This document shows positions 22,165-28,467 of a stretch of DNA of 31,790 nt, piece by piece. The stretch spans positions 1-31,790 of IMG/VR virus record IMGVR_UViG_3300047548_001664; one strand, given 5' to 3'. Each line of letters starts with the position of its first letter. Within the stretch, counting starts at the first letter, position 1. The notes under the pieces are model-generated. The model was not told the origin of the DNA. It did not search any database and saw nothing but the letters and a program-made list of their open reading frames with translations. This stretch comes from a virus. A program made the position numbers and the translations under genes.

Positions 22165-22875
22165 TTATGCAACTTTTTTTGATTTATATTTAAGAATTTT
22201 AACTTTTTGTTTGATGACTTTATTAGTTTTGGGATCAATAACTTCAATCTCTTCTTCAACTTCTTTTATGCCTGGGTCAATACCACCATAAATTACATAT
22301 CTTACTTCTTCAGCTGTGTAGCCTGCTTCTTTTAAGGACTTCATGTTTTCAATTTCATTCTGTAATCTCTTTTCTTCAATGAGTATTCTTTTTTCAATTT
22401 GAATTGTTAACTTGTTCTCTGAAATAACTAGGACTCTTTCAATGAAAGCAGCTACGGCTATGTCATGAGAGTCATGCTGTCCTTCATACTGGTGAATTAA
22501 CTTAACAATCTCTTTAACTTTATAGTCATTAAAGATGTCGTGAACGATAGGTTGCTTTTCTTGAGTAACAGCTCTGTGCACAGACCAATGAACTCTCTTG
22601 GGAGCTTTAATGTCCTTGTATTTTTGGCCACCGTTAAGACGTTCGTCTTTATTGAGCCAGTTAAAAACTAGCTTCTTGAGGTAGATCGAGAGCTCCTTGG
22701 TGTTGCTAAGCTTTTTATCTATAGTTAATTCCGCGTTTTCAACCTTCTTGATTAGTCTCAGAACAACTTCATCAGCATTTACTAAGTCTCTACAAGGCAT
22801 TGTAGGAGAGTAGGTATTCCCCAAAAACTCCTTAACAACTTCAAAAATCACATCTTTTTGCTTCTTATTTTCCAT
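22165..22875 (-). CDS. Hypothetical protein, first gene of the leftward early cluster
   Basis: 236 residues without a motif I recognise. It is helical and charged; the N-terminal half includes LSIYLKKLVFNWLNKDERLN and the middle HDIFNDYKVKEIVKLIHQYE. A long charged helix follows (TIQIEKRILIEEKRLQNEIE), then a C-terminal strand section with EVEEEIEVIDPKTNKVIKQK. The last part, 'EVIDPKTNKVIKQKVKIL', looks like a small beta-hairpin. The start is ATG 22875, preceded 20 nt upstream by an 11-bp-spaced direct repeat (22893-22912) that is shared with other early control regions. Confidence 0.6.
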   Translation of the reverse strand: MENKKQKDVIFEVVKEFLGNTYSPTMPCRDLVNADEVVLRLIKKVENAELTIDKKLSNTKELSIYLKKLVFNWLNKDERLNGGQKYKDIKAPKRVHWSVHRAVTQEKQPIVHDIFNDYKVKEIVKLIHQYEGQHDSHDIAVAAFIERVLVISENKLTIQIEKRILIEEKRLQNEIENMKSLKEAGYTAEEVRYVIYGGIDPGIKEVEEEIEVIDPKTNKVIKQKVKILKYKSKKVA

Positions 22876-22892
22876 GCCTACTTATCGGAGCG

Positions 22893-22918
22893 ACTTCAAC
22901 CTGACTTTAACCAATCGG
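22893..22918 (+). promoter_or_regulatory. 11-bp direct repeat element (early operator candidate), copy A
   Basis: ACTTCAACC at 22893-22901 and ACTTTAACC at 22904-22912, followed by AATC. It lies between the leftward early cluster and the integrase region. The same element occurs at 26134 and 26245. Confidence 0.6.
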
Positions 22919-22967
22919 AAATAAACAGGTTTTCATTCAATTGATTTCAGTATATTATCGTTCCTCG

Positions 22968-23072
22968 TGGATACAATTAGGAGCTTCGAATTGTTAATTG
23001 TGATTATAGTTGATTGATTTTGCAGAAGGATTGGATACATTATATGATTTTGTTGGATACGAAAAATCCAAC
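22968..23072 (+). promoter_or_regulatory. Possible integrase arm sites and hairpin beside the tRNA
   Basis: TGGATAC occurs at 22968-22974, 23032-23038 and 23054-23060, the last two 22 bp apart. GTTGGAT (23052-23058) and ATCCAAC (23066-23072) form a 7-bp hairpin followed by a T-rich run just before the tRNA. Repeated short sites beside a tRNA and an integrase gene are typical of attP arm sites; the stem could also be a terminator. Confidence 0.4.
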
Positions 23073-23081
23073 TTATTTTGT

Positions 23082-23158
23082 CGGACCATAGCTCAGCTGG
23101 ATAGAGTAGCGCGCTTCGAACGCGTTGGTCGGGAGTTCGAATCTCTCTGGTCCGGCCA
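23082..23158 (+). tRNA. tRNA-Arg (anticodon UCG)
   Basis: Complete 77-nt cloverleaf. The acceptor stem is CGGACCA/TGGTCCG (7 bp), discriminator G, and encoded CCA at 23156-23158. D stem GCTC/GAGT, anticodon stem GCGCG/CGCGT with loop CTTCGAA (anticodon TCG), variable loop TGGTC, T stem GGGAG/CTCTC with loop TTCGAAT. It lies 70 bp before the integrase start, so it is probably the attachment site as well as, or instead of, a working phage tRNA. Usually attP carries only the 3' part of a tRNA; a full copy is less common. Confidence 0.9.
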
Positions 23159-23201
23159 TATTTTCCTGCTTCTGCCATCAACATAAAAGCTTTAACTTTT
23201 C

Positions 23202-23224
23202 GTGCTCCTCACACCGAGGAGGAC
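23202..23224 (+). promoter_or_regulatory. Hairpin that masks the integrase ribosome site
   Basis: GTGCTCCTC (23202-23210) pairs with GAGGAGGAC (23216-23224) with one mismatch and a 5-nt ACACC loop. The whole GGAGG ribosome site is in the 3' arm, four bases before ATG 23228. Confidence 0.6.
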
Positions 23225-23227
23225 AGT

Positions 23228-24397
23228 ATGGGAAAGGTTTCAATCAAGTCTACTAACAAGTGGACTATCACACAAGAAAATGGACAGTATTCAATCAGAA
23301 GATGGGTTCTTTATTCTGACGACTCAAGAAAGTTAGAAAGGCTTCCTATTGAGCAGTATCGTAAATTCAGAGACGATATGACTAAGCTAACTGACCTTTG
23401 TACTAGATTAAATTACAGAGAAATTGAAGAAGAGAATGCAAAGAAAGCCTGGAAGGTAAGGTCAGCTTTTGTTGATAATAAACTTCTCTACGAAGGCTTC
23501 AAAAAGTACATGATCTCAAGAGCTGATGATGAAAAGTACGCGGGAAAATGCGCGGGGAATGTTAAGAAATGGTTCTTAGACTATTGGTACAAGCAGAAGA
23601 AATTTGACTATCTTCACTGGCATAAACCAGCTTCTCAATCTGAATTAGCTGATTGGTGGTTAAGTGAGCATGATGGAGAGTTAATCAGTTTTAAAACTAT
23701 TAAAACAAGCATTCATAATCTAAATCACTTCTTTAAATTTCTTCATCAAGAAAGTGAAGGAGAGATACCTGAACTAAAATTTACATTTCCTACTCTCACA
23801 ACTTCTAGAATTAAGAAGCATGAATGGAGTAGAAAGAAATCTCTAGGTTCAAAAGCAGAGAGAAGGTCTGGTCAATACATCAGCAATGACGAATTCAAAA
23901 TGATAATAAAGAATGCTCCCCGAGAGATTAAGTCATGTATTTACTTATCATACTATTTTGGTCTGAGAAGAAGTGAATGCTTGGCTATCACTAAGGATAA
24001 TTTGAGAAAAGGGTATTTGTATTTAGAAAAACAATTAAAGTCTTACGATGGTACTAAAGCTGAATACGGACCTTTGAAGTCTAGAGATGCTAGAAAGGTT
24101 CCTCACTGGCATAAACACTCAATGGAATCAATTCTGAATGCCATTGAAGAAGTTGAACTAATGCACCCATCAACTCTTACAGAACGATGGATAACTCTAA
24201 TGGCCGAGTTAAATCTAAATTACACATTCCACTCATTAAGAAATACATTCATCTCAAATGCGTTTAGAGACGGAAGAAATGCAAGTGACATTCAATTGGC
24301 TGCTGGACACTCTGATCTAAGAACTACAATGGGCTATCAGAGAGACTATCGTGAGATGGATGATGAAGTCTGGACTCCTTCTAAAAGAGCATCATGA
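23228..24397 (+). CDS. int: Tyrosine-family integrase
   Basis: 389 residues. The catalytic domain has Arg 247 (YYFGLRRSE), a likely Lys near 284 (PLKSRDAR), His 335 and Arg 338 (TFHSLRNTF), His 361 (AAGHSDLRTTMGY) and nucleophile Tyr 370. The N-terminal 200 residues hold an arm-binding part (KWTITQENGQYSIRRW) and a core-binding SAM-like helical domain. It would recombine attP with a host site, probably the tRNA-Arg copy next to it. The ribosome site is inside a strong hairpin. The stop overlaps the start of the BrnT-like gene by four bases (ATGA). Confidence 0.93.
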   Translation: MGKVSIKSTNKWTITQENGQYSIRRWVLYSDDSRKLERLPIEQYRKFRDDMTKLTDLCTRLNYREIEEENAKKAWKVRSAFVDNKLLYEGFKKYMISRADDEKYAGKCAGNVKKWFLDYWYKQKKFDYLHWHKPASQSELADWWLSEHDGELISFKTIKTSIHNLNHFFKFLHQESEGEIPELKFTFPTLTTSRIKKHEWSRKKSLGSKAERRSGQYISNDEFKMIIKNAPREIKSCIYLSYYFGLRRSECLAITKDNLRKGYLYLEKQLKSYDGTKAEYGPLKSRDARKVPHWHKHSMESILNAIEEVELMHPSTLTERWITLMAELNLNYTFHSLRNTFISNAFRDGRNASDIQLAAGHSDLRTTMGYQRDYREMDDEVWTPSKRAS

Positions 24398-24732
24398 AAG
24401 AGACTGAAGAAGAAGTCTTAGCTTTATTTAAGTATGAGTGGCACGACACTAAGTCTGAAACAAACTTAGAAAAGCATGACTTCAATTTCAATCAAGCGAA
24501 AGAACTATTTACAAAGAATTACAAGACCACTGTTCAGTATCCTGATTATCGACCTGAAGATAATGAAGATCGGCACAGAATTATATTGCTGGATTTAGAA
24601 ACTAAGAAAGCCTACAGATTAGTCTTTACTATTAGAGACACTACTATTCGTTTTATATCTTGCTCTAGGGTTAGGGATGGAAGTCAGATGACCTTTGCGA
24701 AGTCTGTTTGGAATGAAAAAGGATTTATTTAA
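24394..24732 (+). CDS. BrnT-like toxin
   Basis: 112 residues that follow the BrnT family pattern in order: FKYEWHDTKSETNLEKHDFN (the 'EWD..K...N..KH.v.F' start), FNQAKELFT, then DRHRIILLDLETKKAYRLVF and TIRFISCSRVRD (the 'iRiISaR.a' ending). BrnT is a RelE-fold ribonuclease that is normally neutralised by BrnA encoded just downstream. Here the downstream gene is not BrnA-like, so this is an orphan or has an unusual partner. It is translationally coupled to integrase by ATGA. Confidence 0.75.
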   Translation: MKETEEEVLALFKYEWHDTKSETNLEKHDFNFNQAKELFTKNYKTTVQYPDYRPEDNEDRHRIILLDLETKKAYRLVFTIRDTTIRFISCSRVRDGSQMTFAKSVWNEKGFI

Positions 24733-24740
24733 GGAGAGTT

Positions 24741-25388
24741 ATGACTGATCCATATCTATTGAATCTTTTTATTATGGAAAATAAATATGAAGAACAAAGG
24801 TTACATTTGCTACTAAATGTTATTCGTGCACAAATAGATTTATTGATCGAAAGAGTTGCATTGATTAAAGTAGGTGAGAGTGATGAAGATGATGATTTAC
24901 TTGCTATTGGTGGACAAATAGAGGATTTGCTTGGTGTTGCCTTTGTAATTGTTCAAACAGCTACAACTCACATTGTAAGTACAGCATATAGGATTGCTAA
25001 TCATGCAAAGAAAGATAAACAACCACTTTCAGCTCAACTCACTTCTAAGCATAACCTTTTAAAAATAACAAACAAACCACAAACTCCTTACACAAAAATG
25101 GAAATCTTAGATGCAGCAGCTAATATGTTTAAGCATAAAGATGAGTGGGGTGATTGGAATGCAAGACTAAATGGGAAAGCTACTGTAGGTGAAAAGCAAA
25201 CTTTGAATATATTAATAGCCGCTGGTTGTAAGCAGGAAAGCTTTGGTAATTTTAAAAAGATTTACTCTAAAGTAATTGGAACTGGACCTTATGATAGGAT
25301 TCATGAGTTAATTGACATTTATATTGAATGGAAAGATCAGGTGAGTAATGAATTGATGTTTGAACTAACAGCGAAAGGTTTGATGTAG
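24741..25388 (+). CDS. Unknown helical protein after the BrnT-like gene
   Basis: 215 residues, ATG 24741 with AAGGAGAG upstream, 8 nt after the BrnT-like stop. It is largely helical: an N-terminal amphipathic section (EQRLHLLLNVIRAQIDLLIE), then IEDLLGVAFVIVQTATTHIV with HIVSTAYRIANHAKK after it. The C-terminal part has MEILDAAANMFKHKDEWGDW and LNILIAAGCKQESFGNF. The 'N-FKH-DEW' pattern recalls HEPN-like or abortive-infection-type helical proteins, but the RxxxxH signature is not clearly present. It is the best candidate for neutralising the toxin or for an independent defence role. I cannot assign it further. Confidence 0.6.
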   Translation: MTDPYLLNLFIMENKYEEQRLHLLLNVIRAQIDLLIERVALIKVGESDEDDDLLAIGGQIEDLLGVAFVIVQTATTHIVSTAYRIANHAKKDKQPLSAQLTSKHNLLKITNKPQTPYTKMEILDAAANMFKHKDEWGDWNARLNGKATVGEKQTLNILIAAGCKQESFGNFKKIYSKVIGTGPYDRIHELIDIYIEWKDQVSNELMFELTAKGLM

Positions 25389-25392
25389 AAGA

Positions 25393-25420
25393 AAGAGTGA
25401 CCTAATAACAAGTCACTCTT
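25393..25420. terminator. Bidirectional terminator between convergent genes
   Basis: AAGAGTGAC (25393-25401) pairs perfectly with GTCACTCTT (25412-25420) over a 10-nt loop. T-rich sequence follows on both sides (ttatctt; tctttcttct on minus). Confidence 0.7.
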
Positions 25421-25434
25421 ATCTTAAAAGGACA

Positions 25435-25980
25435 TTAGAACGGGAGAGTAACCCCTACAGAAGTCTGAGGTTGGTAGCCATTACCATTGTTATAAATCCC
25501 GCTCTTAATGTAAAAGTGTAATTGAGGGTCTGGTTCGAAGTCAAATTTCACAGAAGCTCCATGAATCAATGAAACATTATTCTTCTTTTTATAAGCAAAA
25601 CAATCTGGGTGAGCAACGAAAGCTGGATTTCCCTGGGCATCACACTTAACTCCAACTTTTGATTGGTGAAGTTCTTCACTCATTTGCCTTGAGACACCAA
25701 TTAGAGGTGATACTCCAAGTTTAAATTTATAGTGTTTCAGGAAAGTGTAATCTGGTTCAAGTGAGATGTTTAACTCTTTCTTGCGGTCAGTGACGGCTAA
25801 TATAGAATCGTTTCTAATAGTGAGTGGCTTCGCTTCAAGGTATTCAATCCTTAATACTTCTGCTTTAACTGCAACTCCAACAAAGTCATCTTTCTTTACA
25901 ATAGAAAGGCCACCATCAAATGCAGAAACACTTCCTGCGAATAATATAGTGAATAATAATAATGCTAATTTTGATCTCAT
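25435..25980 (-). CDS. Exported beta-barrel-like protein (cargo gene)
   Basis: 181 residues. A clear signal peptide occupies about 1-20 (KLALLLFTILFAGSVSA) with a likely cleavage after Ala 20. The mature part alternates strands (FVGVAVKAEVLRIEYLEAKP, LEPDYTFLKHYKFKLGVSPL, LHFYIKSGIYNN) and ends GVTLPF, an aromatic C-terminal residue as in outer-membrane barrels recognised by BAM. Two Cys (CDAQGNPAFVAHPDC) could form a loop disulfide. ATG 25980 has AAGGAGAC upstream. As a solitary gene between its own terminator and control region it looks like a lysogenic conversion gene, perhaps for superinfection exclusion; that role is inference. Confidence 0.7.
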   Translation of the reverse strand: MRSKLALLLFTILFAGSVSAFDGGLSIVKKDDFVGVAVKAEVLRIEYLEAKPLTIRNDSILAVTDRKKELNISLEPDYTFLKHYKFKLGVSPLIGVSRQMSEELHQSKVGVKCDAQGNPAFVAHPDCFAYKKKNNVSLIHGASVKFDFEPDPQLHFYIKSGIYNNGNGYQPQTSVGVTLPF

Positions 25981-26133
25981 AAATGTCTCCTTTTAAGATT
26001 CGGCATTGGTTCGAATCGGTTTGGTTATACTCTATCAGGCCATTAGGCTTAAAAGGGCCTTTGTACAGTGACAGGAGAAAGTGCTTATAGGTTAGGCAGT
26101 TAATTAGAAGGAGAGTGCCTTGGAGTTAGGCAA

Positions 26134-26156
26134 CTTCAACCCAACTTCAACCAATT
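26134..26156 (+). promoter_or_regulatory. 11-bp direct repeat element, copy B
   Basis: ACTTCAACC at 26134-26142 and again at 26145-26153, followed by AAT. This is the most regular copy. An A/T-rich, -10-like stretch lies just downstream (about 26157-26167). Confidence 0.6.
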
Positions 26157-26168
26157 CTATATAAAATG

Positions 26169-26242
26169 TGAGAGTGAAAGTTAAAGATAGTAATGGGTTA
26201 AATCTCCAAAGGTCCCATTACTATTTAAGGTTTTTACTCTCA
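26169..26242. ncRNA. Long inverted repeat, possible small RNA or attenuator
   Basis: A perfect 11-bp core, ATAGTAATGGG (26187-26197) and CCCATTACTAT (26214-26224), with a 16-nt loop. The stem extends outward with small bulges through TTAAA/TTTAA to TGAGAGTGAAA (26169-26179) and TTTTTACTCTCA (26231-26242). It lies exactly between direct-repeat copies B and C. It encodes no protein. Confidence 0.45.
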
Positions 26243-26244
26243 TA

Positions 26245-26268
26245 ACTTCAATTCGACTTCAACCAATC
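26245..26268 (+). promoter_or_regulatory. 11-bp direct repeat element, copy C
   Basis: ACTTCAATT at 26245-26253 and ACTTCAACC at 26256-26264, followed by AATC. It is about 50 nt upstream of the gene at 26314 and immediately follows the long inverted repeat. Confidence 0.58.
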
Positions 26269-26313
26269 CCAAGTGAAGCTTGAAGCAATAGCGCTTCAGA
26301 GTAAGGAGTTTAT

Positions 26314-26601
26314 ATGTCTGTGAAAATTGATGAAATGAAGAAGAAGATCAACCTAGAGTTAGTGTCTGTTCTGACTAACCCTGATTTGATGGAAATGAGG
26401 AGTTATTACTTAAGGGACGGAGGTTTAAGAATTAAAATTCTTTTAGATCATTGTCTTAAAAGTGGAGCATTTTCTATTGTCTATAAAGAGATAACTGAAG
26501 AAGGAATTAAGGAAGATATAAATGTTATTCCTAATGATTTGAGAGCTGGTAGTGGACCAGCAGCAGATTTCTTTGATGCAATTGATTTGGATAGTTTTTA
26601 G
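26314..26601 (+). CDS. Small hypothetical early protein
   Basis: 95 residues from ATG 26314 (MSVKIDEMKKKINLELVSVL), with AAGGAG upstream. Helical N-terminus, then a strand-rich middle (LRIKILLDHCLKSGAFSIVY) and an acidic C-terminal end (AADFFDAIDLDSF). The size, position next to the repeated operator elements and the acidic tail would suit a regulator or an inhibitor of a host protein, but no motif supports either. It is followed closely by a gene of similar size. Confidence 0.6.
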   Translation: MSVKIDEMKKKINLELVSVLTNPDLMEMRSYYLRDGGLRIKILLDHCLKSGAFSIVYKEITEEGIKEDINVIPNDLRAGSGPAADFFDAIDLDSF

Positions 26602-26650
26602 TAAATTAATGAGTGAGTCAATAACGACTTACTTTAATTTTGGAGTGTAT

Positions 26651-26932
26651 ATGTCACAAAAACCAGTGGATAAGTTTATTAACATGAGACAAAACGGTGA
26701 AGAAGTATTGGAGATCAACATTAATAGAAAAATGGGTAAGAGCGCAGTAGTTACAACACTGTCAGATCTTAGAGATGAGTGTGGATACTATGAAGTACTG
26801 AAGGAAACTATTAATGAGAAAGGTAAGGTTAAAGTCAATTATCATGCAAAGTTTTTAATGAATAATGAGATTGATGCAGAATCAGCTTTAGCAATGGCTA
26901 AAACTGAGTTTGAGCATTCCATCATTAGCTAG
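26651..26932 (+). CDS. Small hypothetical early protein
   Basis: 93 residues from ATG 26651 (MSQKPVDKFINMRQNGEEVL), with GGAG upstream; an in-frame extension overlaps the preceding gene and lacks a ribosome site. It alternates strands and helices (VLEININRKMGKSAVVTTLS; EKGKVKVNYHAKFLMNNEID) and has no recognisable family. A strong terminator follows its stop directly, so it ends the short operon begun at 26314. Confidence 0.6.
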   Translation: MSQKPVDKFINMRQNGEEVLEININRKMGKSAVVTTLSDLRDECGYYEVLKETINEKGKVKVNYHAKFLMNNEIDAESALAMAKTEFEHSIIS

Positions 26933-26939
26933 TGTAACT

Positions 26940-26972
26940 AAGGAGTGGGTTAACAATAGCTCACTCCTTTTA
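26940..26972 (+). terminator. Intrinsic terminator after the small early operon
   Basis: AAGGAGTG (26940-26947) pairs with CACTCCTT (26962-26969), followed by TTTTAT. It isolates the non-coding region downstream from read-through. Confidence 0.8.
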
Positions 26973-27018
26973 TGAAGCTCGCGCTAGTTAAAAACTTTCA
27001 GGAGTGAGATGAAAATAT

Positions 27019-27118
27019 ATGCTTCTCTGGCATCTGTTACGAATTATATATGCCTGGGAAGCATCTTATATATGCTTGGGAAGCATCTATATTGCCATTA
27101 TATATGCCTGGGAAGCAT
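27019..27118. repeat. Four 15-bp palindromic repeats (iteron-like)
   Basis: ATGCYTGGGAAGCAT at 27050-27064, 27072-27086 and 27104-27118, plus a diverged copy keeping ATGC...GCAT at 27019-27033. Each is preceded by TATAT. The second exact form, ATGCTT-GGG-AAGCAT, is a perfect inverted repeat. Start-to-start spacings are 31, 22 and 32 bp, close to 3, 2 and 3 helical turns, so all would face one side of the DNA. Confidence 0.75.
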
Positions 27119-27121
27119 ACC

Positions 27122-27170
27122 AACCATATATATAACCATATAAACCATATAATTAAAAAATATAAAATAA
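27122..27170. repeat. AACCATATA repeats and A/T-rich tract
   Basis: AACCATATA at 27122-27130, 27134-27142 and 27143-27151, then almost pure A/T to about 27170. This could serve as a DNA unwinding element next to the palindromic repeats. Confidence 0.5.
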
Positions 27171-27283
27171 TTCAAGATTTCAGGAGCAACTTATAAATCT
27201 TTCTCCTTAATTTGTTTTTTATGCACGAAAAATTATTTTTAACTATTTTTTCTCTAAGCTATTGATTGCTCGAAAACAGGTCC

Positions 27284-27311
27284 AAGTTTAACCAAAGGCA
27301 CTTCGTATAAT
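27284..27311 (+). promoter_or_regulatory. Promoter with TATAAT box and a degenerate early element
   Basis: TATAAT at 27306-27311. There is no TTGACA 17 bp upstream; instead AAGTTTAACCAAA (27284-27296) resembles the second half of the 11-bp direct repeat element. It would drive the gene at 27393 with an 80-nt leader. Confidence 0.5.
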
Positions 27312-27332
27312 GTTCTCATAGGCAATCCTTTC

Positions 27333-27344
27333 TCTTGATCAAGA
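27333..27344. promoter_or_regulatory. Perfect 12-bp palindrome (operator candidate)
   Basis: TCTTGATCAAGA, about 21 nt downstream of the TATAAT box, flanked by AATCC and GGATT in inverted orientation. It is positioned where a repressor would block transcription of the 27393 gene. Confidence 0.4.
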
Positions 27345-27392
27345 TTGGATTTATCTGTGAAAGCAATAATCCAAAAGAGAAAGGAGAACCTT

Positions 27393-28253
27393 ATGTCTAA
27401 AATTAACACTCACACTGATCAAATTTTATTGAAGGCCATGAAGCTGCTTACTCCTCATGAGTTTGTTGTCTTTACAGCTTGGTATACTGATAAGCTTTCA
27501 TGGAATGCTCCTCAATCTGAGATAGTTGAAAGAACCAAGTTTAGCCAAACTGATGTAAGCAAAAGGTTTAAAGGCATTATTGGAAAGGGGATTCTTGAAG
27601 TCTCTAGTAAGGCAGGAAGATCAATTGACTACAGAATGAAAGATTCATTCCTAGAAAGCATTTTAAATGAACAGCCATTACCCACACTAGGACCTGTCGA
27701 AGAATCAATCCTAGACAATCCTGACAACAATTCAAAGGAAACCAATATGACAAATGAAGACAAAATCTACTTAACGATTAAAAATGAAAATAAAGATGTG
27801 TGGCTTAGCCAAGATTTTCCTGGAGAGTTAATAAGTGCACTTGTTGGAGCAAATACAAGTGAAGAGATAGTTGAAGCTTATGGAAAACGCTATCTAAAAG
27901 AAGCATCAACCTTTATCAACTCCTTAAAAAAGCCAAGTGCTCAAAGAGAAAGCTGGATTCTTAATTTAAAAGATTCTTTTGATAAAGCACTTGTAGAGTT
28001 TTTCCCACCACCTGAAGTTGTTAAGGCAGTTTCTCAAGCTGATAAAGACAACACTGAACCTACAACTCCTGGCCAGTATGGAATGATGTCAGCCAAAGAA
28101 TATAAGTTGCAAAGAGCTCATGCAGATAGTTTTCCAGAACTTGATTGGACTAAAATTCATCGTGAAGTACTTACAGAAGAAGAAGTAAAAGAACTAGAAG
28201 TAGCTTTAAGACCTAAACATGATAGTGACTTCGATTGTGAAGTTGATTTATAA
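27393..28253 (+). CDS. Winged-helix protein, probable replication initiator or regulator
   Basis: 286 residues from ATG 27393 (MSKINTHTDQILLKAMKLLT), with AAGGAG six bases upstream; an upstream TTG lies in the same frame but without a ribosome site. Residues 10-80 form a winged helix: HEFVVFTAWYTDKLSW, QSEIVERTKFSQTDVSKRFK as helix-turn-helix, and GKGILEVSSKAGRSIDYRM as last helix and wing. A low-complexity linker rich in Asn, Asp and Glu follows (about 92-125), then a helical C-terminal domain ending in acidic residues. This two-domain form resembles phage O-like and DnaD-like replication proteins. The iteron-like repeats just upstream support an initiator role, but this is inference. Confidence 0.6.
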   Translation: MSKINTHTDQILLKAMKLLTPHEFVVFTAWYTDKLSWNAPQSEIVERTKFSQTDVSKRFKGIIGKGILEVSSKAGRSIDYRMKDSFLESILNEQPLPTLGPVEESILDNPDNNSKETNMTNEDKIYLTIKNENKDVWLSQDFPGELISALVGANTSEEIVEAYGKRYLKEASTFINSLKKPSAQRESWILNLKDSFDKALVEFFPPPEVVKAVSQADKDNTEPTTPGQYGMMSAKEYKLQRAHADSFPELDWTKIHREVLTEEEVKELEVALRPKHDSDFDCEVDL

Positions 28254-28300
28254 CAAGCAGTATAATCCTAATACCATCATATTCTTTCCCCTTATTGAGA

Positions 28301-28331
28301 AAAGCAGAGTGTAAAAAGCTCTGCTTTTTTT
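28301..28331 (+). terminator. Intrinsic terminator after the initiator-like gene
   Basis: AAAGCAGAG (28301-28309) pairs with CTCTGCTTT (28319-28327), followed by a T run. The rest of the 214-bp gap up to 28467 has no gene; CTTTAACTAATC (28385-28396) resembles half of the early direct repeat element. Confidence 0.85.
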
Positions 28332-28467
28332 ATTTTCTAGCAAACTTAGTTAATCTTAAGTTCAGTTTTAGTACCATTTCAAATCTTTAACTAATCAATT
28401 TCTCAATTCCTAAGTTTGGTATCTTCCTTGCTTTACTGGTTTCAACAATTAAAGAGGAGAGTAGCTT

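Larger units (their letters stand above)
25996..26313. promoter_or_regulatory. Divergent non-coding control region (318 bp)
   Basis: No gene. It holds two copies of the 11-bp direct repeat element (26134-26157 and 26245-26268, 111 bp apart), a degenerate copy on the minus strand (26005-26015, TTCGAACCAAT), a long inverted repeat between the two clean copies (26169-26242), and a small inverted repeat TGAAGC/GCTTCA (26281-26298) before the plus gene. GTTAGGCA also occurs twice (26091, 26126). It could be the immunity or early control region, or a replication origin. Confidence 0.6.
26973..27392. other. 420-bp non-coding region, candidate replication origin and promoter
   Basis: No gene. It contains four 15-bp palindromic repeats (27019-27118), three AACCATATA units and a long A/T tract (27122-27170), a TATAAT box at 27306-27311, and a perfect 12-bp palindrome at 27333-27344. 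The order repeats, A/T-rich DNA, promoter, initiator-like gene is that of an iteron-type origin. Confidence 0.55.

Noticed and set aside
22933-23184. 83-codon minus-strand frame containing EIRTPDQRVRSALLYPAELW
   Set aside because: It is the antisense of the tRNA-Arg gene; this type of false protein is common over tRNA genes.
27019-27118. CRISPR array
   Set aside because: The repeats are only 15 bp and palindromic, with gaps of 7-17 bp; spacers of normal length and cas genes are absent. An iteron or operator array fits better.
27828-27835. TTAATAAG copy on the plus strand inside the initiator-like gene
   Set aside because: It is part of the codons for Glu-Leu-Ile-Ser and no gene start follows; treated as a chance match.
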